Source: an uncultured bacterium (GTDB lineage: Bacteria > Actinomycetota > Coriobacteriia > Coriobacteriales > Coriobacteriaceae). Taken from it: a stretch of DNA of 64,000 nt. The stretch covers positions 107,923-171,922 of the forward strand of contig CAJMPY010000002.1 of assembly GCA_905215385.1 (NCBI GenBank). Reading direction: 5' to 3'. The translations under genes and the position numbers were made by a program. The stretch's first letter is position 1. Each line of letters starts with the position of its first letter. The notes beneath the pieces are model-generated. The model was given only the letters and a program-made list of their open reading frames with translations. It had not been told where the DNA came from and did not search any database. Below, piece after piece: positions 1 to 7,552 of the stretch.

Positions 1-518
1 GTCATCAGGAGTGCACGAAGCGCGGCGTTTCCGACGGCGGCGACCATCTGGGTGGTTAGCCCGCCCGAGGCATCGTGCGGAAGCAGGGGCAGCGCCTGCT
101 TGAGCGACGTGCCCTCGACCCACTCCATGAGGATGAGCGGGTCGTCCTCGCACGATCCATAGCCATAGACGCGCGGAAATCCGCGCAGGTGCGAGACGGT
201 ACACAGATGACGGTACTCCTCGAACAGCGCGGCGGTGCTGGCCAGGTGCGCGGCCGATTGCTCGGCGGAGCGGTCGGGTGTCTGGCCGGAAAGGATGGCG
301 TTGTCCTTGAGCAGCTTGACGGCAAAGACCTCGCCGCTCGTGTTGGTCGCGCGAAGCACGTGTCCGATATTGCCGTCGTCGCGGTATGCCGTCTGAAGAA
401 TTAGCGTCATAAACCGGCGCTTGGCATCGTCCTCGGCGCTGGGGTCGACCGCCACGGCGGTATCGAACGTGTCGAGACGGATGAGTTTGTCGCCATAGGC
501 GCTGTCGGTAGTATCCAT
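1..518 (-). CDS. Serine/threonine protein kinase, N-terminal part (cut by window edge)
   Basis: The reading frame starts at an ATG at 518-516 and runs off the left edge without a stop, giving 172 residues. It reads as the N-lobe of a Hanks-type protein kinase: a loose glycine loop (DDGNIGHVLRA, about 46-56), the AVK lysine at about K68, a helix-C candidate (ALFEEYRHL, about 97-105, with E100/E101) and a hinge-like LILMEWVEG (about 128-136). The catalytic loop and DFG motif would lie outside the window. The first ~30 residues are an acidic leader. It follows an FHA-domain gene on the same strand, a usual pairing in actinobacterial phosphosignalling. Targets cannot be told from sequence; a pseudokinase is not excluded because the catalytic loop is unseen. 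Confidence 0.8.
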   Translation of the reverse strand, partial: MDTTDSAYGDKLIRLDTFDTAVAVDPSAEDDAKRRFMTLILQTAYRDDGNIGHVLRATNTSGEVFAVKLLKDNAILSGQTPDRSAEQSAAHLASTAALFEEYRHLCTVSHLRGFPRVYGYGSCEDDPLILMEWVEGTSLKQALPLLPHDASGGLTTQMVAAVGNAALRALLM

Positions 519-689
519 GGCGTTCCTTTGTCTGGCATGGGTTGTCGCACGTGTACGTGAACAGTTCGGTTATCGGTAAAGTACCATAATAGCCGCACTG
601 CTCACGTATGCCGCTGAGCATTGTCGTTTACGACGTAGAAGGTAGCAGACGAAAGACGGGCGATGACCGTCTTTCGATCACCGCCCGCG

Positions 690-1652
690 CTAGTCCACAA
701 TAACGAGAAACGTTGTATAGAGACCCAAGTGAAGTCTGTCGCTGTTTTCGATTTCCACCGGGGGATAGACTTTGCCGGGCTCTCGTTGGTCGCGGGGCGG
801 CTCGATTACGATATCGCCGTCGCCTGCACCCGATTCGAGCACCGTGCCGTTGGTCGATCCAAGGCCCTGGGCGTACCAGTGCCCACCCTCGAGCCAAATG
901 CGGAGATGCTCGCGCGATGCGTCGGCGCCCACATTGGTGATGCTGGGCGAGGTTTTGGGCAAAGAACCAATCACGGTGCCGCGCGGATCGCGTGTGAGGG
1001 GATGGATTTGCATGTCGACGCAGTTGTCGGCATGTGTCCTGAGCAGACCGAGGTTGGGGGCGACGGCGCGCGGCTGCTCCAGGCTGCCCATAAAGCCACG
1101 TCCGACGGTAGTTTCGGTGGTGCCAAAGTGCCCGCCCGTCTTGCTGTCGCAAAAGCGCTCGACGGTGGCCACGCCCTGAACGGGATCGGCGAGCGCCCCC
1201 GTTGCCACAAAGAGCATAAGGTAAAGCGTGCTTTTCTCGCGCACGGCATTGCCGTCAAAGTTGTCGATGCGATTGAGGGCATTTGCATATAGGCGGCTGT
1301 CCAGCTTGTAGCTGGCGAGAGCCGACATCATTTCGTTGGCGGCCGGACCGCGATAGTGCTCGGCGATTGCCCGATAGGCGGACTCGCCGCCGCCGAGCTT
1401 GCTGCAGATTGCCGAGGAAAGGTTGAGCGTGGTGACGGTAAAGTCGCTGTAGATGGAGGGCGCGCACTGGTCAGGCTTGCGATGGACGATGTAACGGGTG
1501 AGATACGAGCGGTTGGAAGAGCATTTCTCGAGCAGGGTACTGCCGAGATAAGAGTTTCCATTGATGAGCATTCGGGCGATCTCGAGATGTTTAAGACCGC
1601 CGAACGAGCGAATATCGTTATAGAGGACCGAGCAAGGCGTCTCTGCTGCCAC
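690..1652 (-). CDS. FHA-domain protein
   Basis: A 320-residue protein whose last ~100 residues form a forkhead-associated (phosphothreonine-binding) domain: an S-REHLRIWLE segment, then GSTNGTVL and a closing NSDRLHLGLYTTFLVI strand. The first ~200 residues are mostly helical and match no family I know. The frame can be opened at a TTG at 1682, but a GTG at 1652 sits five bases behind a consensus Shine-Dalgarno, so I chose GTG. The protein kinase gene follows 171 bp downstream on the same strand. A role reading kinase-phosphorylated partners is inferred from the domain and the neighbour. Confidence 0.8.
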   Translation of the reverse strand: MAAETPCSVLYNDIRSFGGLKHLEIARMLINGNSYLGSTLLEKCSSNRSYLTRYIVHRKPDQCAPSIYSDFTVTTLNLSSAICSKLGGGESAYRAIAEHYRGPAANEMMSALASYKLDSRLYANALNRIDNFDGNAVREKSTLYLMLFVATGALADPVQGVATVERFCDSKTGGHFGTTETTVGRGFMGSLEQPRAVAPNLGLLRTHADNCVDMQIHPLTRDPRGTVIGSLPKTSPSITNVGADASREHLRIWLEGGHWYAQGLGSTNGTVLESGAGDGDIVIEPPRDQREPGKVYPPVEIENSDRLHLGLYTTFLVIVD

Positions 1653-2160
1653 GGATACCTCCTTTGATTGCTTCCTAGCCAATATGGCGATAGGAATTAA
1701 TGGCCCCCGGTGGGCGACGTATTAAATGGCTGCGCAATATATAGCGTAACCAAAGCAACATTATAGGCCACATGTTCGAAATTGCAGGAAGCCTGAGAGA
1801 TTTGGTTTGGACTGGACGGAAATCCCCCTCTGTCTTGATCTATAACAATTAGGACCCGGTTTTGCCCTGCATCTGTTACAGATTGAGACAATCGGCCAGG
1901 CCCACCTCGTCCGCCCCGTCATCTGTGGTTTACGTGGGGGCATACGGAGTGCGGGTATACTAACCGGCGGCGAATCTGCTCCATCGCTTAGAGCTGCTGC
2001 GTCTGGACGGCGCGTGATAGGGCTGCCAAAGCGATCGCCAGCGTGCTGAGCAACGTCCTCTCTGTGCGCACCCGTTTTTGTATGTATTAGCGCACTACCA
2101 AGCACGCCCGCGCGGCAGCATGCCGTGCCCATAGCGCGTGCAGATAAGGAACAACAACAT
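1653..2160. other. Divergent intergenic region between FHA gene and DEAD-box helicase
   Basis: No credible gene. It holds a minus-strand -10-like TATAAT at 1760-1765 that could serve the FHA gene, and a plus-strand TATACT at 1956-1961 preceded by GCGGG that could serve the helicase. If the second is used, the helicase mRNA has a leader of about 190 nt. Long leaders are common for cold-induced RNA helicases, but no known riboswitch or thermosensor is recognisable. Confidence 0.45.
1657..1664 (-). promoter_or_regulatory. Ribosome binding site that fixes the FHA gene start
   Basis: On the minus strand AAAGGAGG lies five bases before GTG 1652. The TTG at 1682 has no comparable site, so the longer form is unlikely. 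Confidence 0.75.
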
Positions 2161-4404
2161 ATGCGTAATTCTGTATCTGACGTCACCGACGCCGAGATTC
2201 TGGACGAGACCCGCGAGGCCATGACCCAGGCTGCCTTCGATGCCGCCGATCAGGCCAATGCTGCCCAGGCCGTCGAGTCCGCTACCGAGAGCCTGCCCGC
2301 CTTTGACGAGCTGGGGCTTTCCGACGAGATGCTTCGTGCTATCGAGAACCTGGGCTACACGGCGCCGACGCCCGTGCAGGCCGGCTCGATCCCCGTGGTG
2401 CTTGAGGGTCGCGACCTGCTTGCCGCCGCTCAAACCGGCACCGGCAAGACGGCCGCCTTCTTGCTGCCGACCATGAACAATCTGGAGCACATCGCTCCGC
2501 CCAAGCCCGTGCGCGAGCGCGGCGGCCGCAACCGTCGTCGCGGCGCCAAGAAGCCCGAAGGCAACGGCCGTGGCCCCGTGATGCTCGTCATCACCCCTAC
2601 GCGCGAGCTTGCCCAGCAGATCGACGAGGTCGCGAGCAAGATCGCCGACGTCACCGGCCATGTCGCCGTGACCGTCGTGGGTGGCGTGAGCTACAAGCCG
2701 CAGACCGCGGCACTCAAGTACGGCTGCGATATCCTGGTCGCCACGCCGGGCCGTCTGGTCGACCTGATCGAGCAGGGCGCCTGCCATCTGGACGAGGTTA
2801 AGGTCTTGGTGCTCGACGAGGCCGATCGCATGCTCGACATGGGCTTTTTGCCCGCCGTTCGCCGCATTGTGCGCGAGACGCCGGCCGAGCGTCAGACGCT
2901 GCTGTTCTCGGCGACTCTCGACGAGGAGGCCGTGGGCGAGATCACCGATCTGGTGAGCGACCCGGCCCGCGTGGAGATCGCGCCCGCCACGTCGACCGCC
3001 GACACCGTCGATCAGTTTGTGTTCCCGGTGTCCATCGAGGCCAAGAACAACCTGCTGCCCGAGTTCCTCAAAAAGGAAGGCCCGGAGCGCACTATCGTCT
3101 TTATGCGCACCAAGCACCGCGCCGACAGCTGCTGCCGTCGCCTTGAGCGCAAAGGCATCAAGGCCGCCGCGATTCACGGCAACCGCAGCCAGGCCCAGCG
3201 CGAGCGCGCGCTTTCTGCCTTCCGCGACGGCACCGTCGACGTGCTGGTGGCAACCGATGTTCTCGCCCGCGGCATCGACATTAGCGACGTGCGCTACGTC
3301 GTGAACTTCGACGTGCCGGCCGAGCCGACCGACTATATCCACCGCATTGGCCGTACGGGCCGCGCCGGCGAGCTGGGCTGGGCCATTACGTTTGTGACCG
3401 AGCAGGACGTCGACGAGTTCTACGAGATTGAGAAGCTCATGGACAAGACGGCCGACATCTACGAAGCCGGCGAACTGCATGTGGGTCCCAACCCGCCCGC
3501 CGTCGATCCCGAGCGCGATCCTGCCGCCTTTAAGGTGAAGAAGAAGACCAAGCGCGGCAAGTCCAAGAGCAAGAAGAAGCTTGAGCAGGCGCGTCGCGAC
3601 GGCAAGCGTAACGGCGACGATTACGGCGACGTGGCTGGTCGTTCCAACCGCGGTCGCGACGAGCGTCGTGGCGACGGCGAGCGCCCGAGCCGTCCCAAGC
3701 GCGGCGGCAAGACCCGCGTGCGCGAGGGCGTTCAGGCTCGCGTGGACGAGGCTGTTGAGAGCGTGGCTCGCGAGGCGGCTGCCGAGGAGCGCGCTGGTGC
3801 TGTTGAGCAGGGCCCGCGCGGCAACCGTGCCGAGCGTCGTGCCAAGCAGTTCCAGGGCGAGGCACATCGTCGTCGCCGCGAGGACGAGGACCGCGGCGGT
3901 CGTCGCCGTGTTGAGCGCGAGGACGAGGGCCGTGGTTCGCGCGGCGGCAAGCGCGGTGCGGGCGACCGCCGTCGTTCCGGTCGTGATGATGAGCGCAGTG
4001 GCCGTGATGAGCGTCGCGGCGGCGAGGGTCGCGGTGAGCGAGGCGCCCGTGGCGGTGAGTCCCGCGGCGGCAAGCGCTTTGAAGAGCGCGGTAGCCGCGG
4101 CGGCGAGCGTCGCGAGGGTGCTCGCAGCAATGGCGGCCGCGGCGGCGCTGGTCGTTCTAACGAGTCGCGCGATCGTCGTGACCCGCGTGCCAGCCGCGAT
4201 CGTCGCGATGACTGGCGCAACTACGACGATACCCGCGAAGAGCGTCGCGGCGGCTATCGTGGTGGTCGTGGCGGCAACCAGGCCGGCTCCCGTGGCGGCC
4301 GTGCCGGCGGTCGCGATAACCGTGGCAGCTACGGCAACAGCCGTGGCGGCAAGCGCGGCAGCAGCTCCCGCCGTCCCGGTGACGGCGGCGGCAAGCGCAA
4401 GTAA
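2161..4404 (+). CDS. DEAD-box ATP-dependent RNA helicase with Arg/Gly-rich tail
   Basis: A 747-residue RhlE/CsdA-like RNA helicase. Seen in order: Q motif (about 48-80), motif I AQTGTGKT, PTRELAQ, TPGR, the DEAD box in VLDEADRMLDMGF, SAT, and HRIGRTGR near residue 400. A basic insert rich in Arg/Gly follows motif I. From about residue 450 to the end the chain is low complexity, first Lys/Arg then RGG, RGGR and DRR repeats, as in tails that bind structured RNA. The frame is open to an ATG at 2125, but the ATG at 2161 has AAGGA ten bases before it and begins at the conserved part. A strong terminator follows. The likely role is rRNA or mRNA unwinding. Confidence 0.95.
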   Translation: MRNSVSDVTDAEILDETREAMTQAAFDAADQANAAQAVESATESLPAFDELGLSDEMLRAIENLGYTAPTPVQAGSIPVVLEGRDLLAAAQTGTGKTAAFLLPTMNNLEHIAPPKPVRERGGRNRRRGAKKPEGNGRGPVMLVITPTRELAQQIDEVASKIADVTGHVAVTVVGGVSYKPQTAALKYGCDILVATPGRLVDLIEQGACHLDEVKVLVLDEADRMLDMGFLPAVRRIVRETPAERQTLLFSATLDEEAVGEITDLVSDPARVEIAPATSTADTVDQFVFPVSIEAKNNLLPEFLKKEGPERTIVFMRTKHRADSCCRRLERKGIKAAAIHGNRSQAQRERALSAFRDGTVDVLVATDVLARGIDISDVRYVVNFDVPAEPTDYIHRIGRTGRAGELGWAITFVTEQDVDEFYEIEKLMDKTADIYEAGELHVGPNPPAVDPERDPAAFKVKKKTKRGKSKSKKKLEQARRDGKRNGDDYGDVAGRSNRGRDERRGDGERPSRPKRGGKTRVREGVQARVDEAVESVAREAAAEERAGAVEQGPRGNRAERRAKQFQGEAHRRRREDEDRGGRRRVEREDEGRGSRGGKRGAGDRRRSGRDDERSGRDERRGGEGRGERGARGGESRGGKRFEERGSRGGERREGARSNGGRGGAGRSNESRDRRDPRASRDRRDDWRNYDDTREERRGGYRGGRGGNQAGSRGGRAGGRDNRGSYGNSRGGKRGSSSRRPGDGGGKRK

Positions 4405-4438
4405 CATACGCGTCGCGCGCTAGAGCGAGGCGAACTAA

Positions 4439-4472
4439 GGGCCCCGAGCAACTACGCTCGGGGCCCTTTTTG
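4439..4472 (+). terminator. Intrinsic terminator after the DEAD-box helicase
   Basis: A perfect 10-bp stem (4439-4448 with 4457-4466, GGGCCCCGAG/CTCGGGGCCC) is followed at once by a T-run. Confidence 0.9.
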
Positions 4473-5025
4473 TTTGCCGTATCCGATCGCTAGTTCAAAT
4501 GTGATTTCCTCGGGAATGCATCTAGAGGATGCCGTGGGCCTGTTTCCTGCCATGCGGCAATGGGTCCCATGGGGTGCGCCGTGCATTTTTTGGAGTATTC
4601 TGTAGTTCGAGTTGTCTGCATATGATTCGACGTCGCCGACGGTGGTCTTCGGATATCCCTAGCGAGCGTTTTGAGCCAGATTTCGCCGTTTTCCGGAGCA
4701 GGGACGCGTTATTCTCGCTATGTCGGAACCCTAAATGACGCAGCGCCCTACAGTTTTGCCCGCCCGCGGCGGTGCTGGCGCGGTCACGTTGCAGAATACT
4801 CCGTTTTTTGCACGGGCCAGGATGGGGTACCTCAGGAGAACACGGCGGTATCCCGTAAATATATACAATCTGTACCGTAATTTATACAAAACGAAGAGGC
4901 AGACAGCGTAGGGTGGGTGCATTAGGGTGCTTGGTGCATTAAAACGGGGACCCTACGTGCCGTATACTCTGGCTGGATGTGAAAACGGCTTGACGCGTTG
5001 CCAGGCGTAGGGGGAGGGTGTCTAG
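4473..5025. other. Gene-free region upstream of the EFR1 gene, with repeats
   Basis: No convincing gene on either strand. It holds two halves of a widely spaced inverted repeat (GGAGTATTCTG at 4592-4602 and CAGAATACTCC at 4792-4802), a pair of direct repeats at 4853-4889, and a TATACT -10-like hexamer at 4963-4968 about 60 bp before the EFR1 start. Base composition is lower in GC than the flanking genes, especially 4850-4900. Confidence 0.5.
4853..4889. promoter_or_regulatory. Direct-repeat operator candidate upstream of the EFR1 gene
   Basis: CCGTAAATATATACAA (4853-4868) recurs as CCGTAATTTATACAA (4875-4889). The copies start 22 bp apart, about two helical turns, and lie about 75 bp upstream of a -10-like TATACT. 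This is the geometry of a dimeric regulator binding one face of DNA. The regulator is unknown. Confidence 0.4.
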
Positions 5026-5787
5026 ATGAGCGTATTCGAAATTGTGTTTAGTCCGACGGGCGGAACGCGGAAGGTGTCTGGCCTTGTGGCCGGGGCGCTG
5101 GACAAGAATACCGTTACCGTCGATTTGACCGATAGCGGGCTAGATTTCAGCGCTGTCTCGATGACTGAGGACGACGCGGCCGTAATCTCAGCGCCGGCGT
5201 ATGCCGGTAGAATCCCGGCTGTGGTGACTGACCGGTTGGGTATGGTGTGCGGCAACGGGGCTCGGACTGTTTTGGTTTGTGTATACGGAAACCGCGCGTT
5301 TGAGGACACGCTCGTAGAGCTGGAGGACGTTGCGATGCGCGCCGGATTTAGGGTGGTTGCAGCTGTTTCTGCTATTGCTGAGCATTCCGTTGCTCGTCAG
5401 TTTGCTGCTGGGCGACCGGATGCGCAGGATGCGGCGCAGCTCGCAGAGTTTGCGCAGCAAATTCAGCAAAAGCTGTTGGCTGAGGATGCATCCGAGCCCT
5501 CTATTCCCGGCAATCGTCCTTATAAACAAGCTGGAGGTCATCGCATGGCACCCGAGGCAACAGAGGATTGCGTCTCCTGCGGTGCATGCGCCGCGGCGTG
5601 CCCCGTTTGTGCTATCGACAAGGGCGACCCCAAGCGAGCAACTGGCGAGGCGTGCATCTCCTGCATGCGCTGCATCGCCGTATGTCCGCGAGGCGCTCGC
5701 AAGCTTGATCCCAACAAGCTATCCGCTGTTTCCCAGATGCTGAGCAAGGTTTGCGTCGTGCGGAAGGAATGCGAGCTCTTCATCTAG
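5026..5787 (+). CDS. EFR1-type flavodoxin/ferredoxin protein
   Basis: A 253-residue fusion. The first ~150 residues resemble a flavodoxin-like fold beginning IVFSPTGGTRKV, whose TGGT loop would hold FMN phosphate. The C-terminal ~75 residues carry two 4Fe-4S motifs (CVSCGACAAACP and CISCMRCIAVCP). The layout matches the EFR1 family of anaerobe ferrodoxins, thought to pass low-potential electrons; the physiological partner is unknown. It starts at ATG 5026 behind a G-rich Shine-Dalgarno (GGGGGAGGG, spacing about 6). It stands alone, with repeat-rich regulatory-looking DNA upstream. Confidence 0.85.
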   Translation: MSVFEIVFSPTGGTRKVSGLVAGALDKNTVTVDLTDSGLDFSAVSMTEDDAAVISAPAYAGRIPAVVTDRLGMVCGNGARTVLVCVYGNRAFEDTLVELEDVAMRAGFRVVAAVSAIAEHSVARQFAAGRPDAQDAAQLAEFAQQIQQKLLAEDASEPSIPGNRPYKQAGGHRMAPEATEDCVSCGACAAACPVCAIDKGDPKRATGEACISCMRCIAVCPRGARKLDPNKLSAVSQMLSKVCVVRKECELFI

Positions 5788-5859
5788 CGCATACGAAATT
5801 GCTGCAAGGAGCGCCCCTGGGTGCCGGCGGGAAAGGAACGTCCCTAAGTGCCGCCTAAA

Positions 5860-5893
5860 TACCGTTTATCGGAGAAAAAATACCGTTCATCGG
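5860..5893. promoter_or_regulatory. Direct-repeat operator candidate upstream of the PTS operon
   Basis: TACCGTTTATCGG (5860-5872) and TACCGTTCATCGG (5881-5893) differ at one base and start 21 bp apart. They end 9 bp before a good -35 hexamer, the position expected for an activator site. Confidence 0.45.
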
Positions 5894-5902
5894 TCATAAT
5901 GG

Positions 5903-5930
5903 TTGTTCCGGCTTTGGGCTTGTCTACAAT
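5903..5930 (+). promoter_or_regulatory. Promoter of the PTS operon
   Basis: TTGTTC (-35, 5903-5908), a 16-bp spacer and TACAAT (-10, 5925-5930). The predicted RNA would begin near 5937 and carry the antiterminator hairpin at 5956-5987 before the EIIA gene. Confidence 0.55.
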
Positions 5931-5955
5931 AGCTCCCGTAAAAAGAAATGCGGAA

Positions 5956-5987
5956 GGTTACCGAGTCCCTCGGACGTGGGCCTAACC
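5956..5987 (+). promoter_or_regulatory. RAT-like antiterminator hairpin for the BglG/LicT regulator
   Basis: A 32-nt element opens with GGTTA and closes with TAACC, which pair; inside is a CGAG/CTCG stem and an asymmetric GACGTGGG bulge on the 3' side. Size and architecture match ribonucleic antiterminator sites of the BglG/SacY/LicT family, and an antiterminator of that family lies in the same operon. I could not find a clear overlapping terminator with a U-run, which weakens the call. Confidence 0.5.
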
Positions 5988-6067
5988 AAAGTCTTTGAAC
6001 GGGTGTGTCTCTATGGATGCATTCGCTTGATTTTGGTTGGGCTATATTTATGAAGGGACATGCCACC

Positions 6068-6580
6068 ATGGGTTTCTTTTCTCGCCTGATGGGTGGCTCG
6101 GATAAGCAGACGACTGCGGCTTCCGAGTTCGAAATCCTCGCTCCCGTTTCCGGCGAGCTTGTTCATCTAGAAAATACCAATGACCCTGCTTTTAGCAGCC
6201 GTGCCGTGGGCGATGGCGTTGCCGTGGTTCCCCAAGAGGGAACGGTGCGCGCTCCTGTTTCCGGCACCGTCGCGGCGCTGTTTCCGACTGAGCACGCGCT
6301 GGGCATCATGCCCGACGACAGCTCTGCTCAGGTGATGCTGCATATCGGAATCGATACTGTTAAGCTTGAGGGCAAGGGCTTCCATGCGCTTGTTGCCCAG
6401 GGTGACCATGTCGACGCGGGCCAGCCCCTCGTCGAGGTCGATTTCGACGCGGTCCGCGCCGCCGGCTTCGATCCCACGGTCTTCGTTATCGTGTGCGAGC
6501 GCTCGGAGAACTCGACTCTTCGTGAGCATGCTTCCGGCCCTGTTGCTGTTAAAGAGCCTGTCATCTGGCTTTCCGAGTAA
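6068..6580 (+). CDS. PTS glucose-type EIIA protein
   Basis: A 170-residue PTS EIIA of the glucose (Crr) type. It opens after a short leader with the APVSGELV strand and has the paired histidines H76 (TEHALGI) and H92 (MLHIGIDTV); by family knowledge H92 is the phosphorylation site and H76 supports it. The frame is open further upstream, but ATG 6068 has an AAGGGA site and gives the usual length. It starts a four-gene operon and should hand phosphate from HPr to the EIIB domain encoded two genes on, as that EIICB has no EIIA of its own. Confidence 0.92.
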   Translation: MGFFSRLMGGSDKQTTAASEFEILAPVSGELVHLENTNDPAFSSRAVGDGVAVVPQEGTVRAPVSGTVAALFPTEHALGIMPDDSSAQVMLHIGIDTVKLEGKGFHALVAQGDHVDAGQPLVEVDFDAVRAAGFDPTVFVIVCERSENSTLREHASGPVAVKEPVIWLSE

Positions 6581-6598
6581 ATTCTTGTGGTGGGTACC

Positions 6599-7453
6599 GT
6601 GGTTATCAAGCGAGTTTTTAACAACAACGTCGCAATGGTCACTTCGGACGATGGCTCCGAGTTCATCGTCATCGGTCGAGGCCTCTGCTTTGGCCGTCAT
6701 GCCGGCGATGCCATCGACGAGGCGTCGATCGAAAAGACCTACGCGTTGCAGGAGGGTACCTCCCAGGATTCTCGTACGATTGACCGCTTGGCACATCTTG
6801 TGGAGTCCATCCCCACCGTCAACCTCGTGATTGCCGAGGACATCGTTCAGATGCTTCGTCGAGAGCTCAATGTCGACATCAACGATAAGATCCTCATCGC
6901 TCTCGCAGACCATATCAGCCTCGCCCTCGAGCGCGAGCGCAAGGGCGTTCCGTGCGAGAACCCGCTGCTGCTCGAGATCCAGCAGTTCTATCGCAAGGAG
7001 TATGCGCTTGCGGGCCGTGCGCTGCAGATTATCAAGGAGTATATGGGCATCCAGATGAGCGAGGAGGAGCAGGGTTTCATTACCTTGCATATCGTCAACG
7101 CCACCATGCCGCAGCGCTCTGACCGTCTGATTGTTTCGGTCCAGCTCGTTCGCGACGTGCTTGCGATTGTTTCCGAGCGCTATGCCACGACCCTCGATGA
7201 CACCTCGCTGCCTTACGAACGCTTCGTTCGTCACCTGCAGTTTTTCGCACAGCGAGCGCTCGATCCTGCGGCCGGGCAAATCAACGGAGACGCACTGTTC
7301 CGAATCGATGAAACGGCGTATCCGTGCGCATTCTCGTGCGCGGACGCCATAGCCGACCACTTGGCGTCTAACTATAACGTTGTCGTTACCGATGCCGAGA
7401 AGAGTTATCTCGCATATCACATTGTTAACCTGCTTGGAGAACCTGGTCTCTAG
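6599..7453 (+). CDS. BglG/LicT-family transcription antiterminator
   Basis: About 284 residues: an RNA-binding CAT domain (VIKRVFNNNVAMV start, then the GRGLCFGRHAGD turn), followed by two PTS regulation domains. The PRDs keep histidines at the expected places (RLAHLVES, ALADHISLA, RFVRHLQ, YLAYHIVN), which EII components and HPr would phosphorylate. The frame begins at GTG 6587, 6 bp after EIIA; GTG 6599 gives the canonical MVIKRVFNNN start and a GGTGGG site, so I prefer it. It probably binds the hairpin at 5956-5987 and lets transcription through when sugar is present. Confidence 0.92.
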   Translation: MVIKRVFNNNVAMVTSDDGSEFIVIGRGLCFGRHAGDAIDEASIEKTYALQEGTSQDSRTIDRLAHLVESIPTVNLVIAEDIVQMLRRELNVDINDKILIALADHISLALERERKGVPCENPLLLEIQQFYRKEYALAGRALQIIKEYMGIQMSEEEQGFITLHIVNATMPQRSDRLIVSVQLVRDVLAIVSERYATTLDDTSLPYERFVRHLQFFAQRALDPAAGQINGDALFRIDETAYPCAFSCADAIADHLASNYNVVVTDAEKSYLAYHIVNLLGEPGL

Positions 7454-7552
7454 GCATAACGTGCCCACATATCGATTGATATAAGGCAAGACTCACGGTC
7501 TTGTCCAGGGCACACCTATCTCAATTTGCGGAAAAGGAAGGGGAGTACCGCT

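Noticed and set aside
2095..4407. Large minus-strand open frame opposite the helicase
   Set aside because: Ala/Thr/Leu-rich translation of the antisense of GC-rich repeats; no family match.
4529..4880. Short plus-strand open frames in the region before the EFR1 gene
   Set aside because: No ribosome sites, Cys/Arg-rich random composition, overlapping each other.
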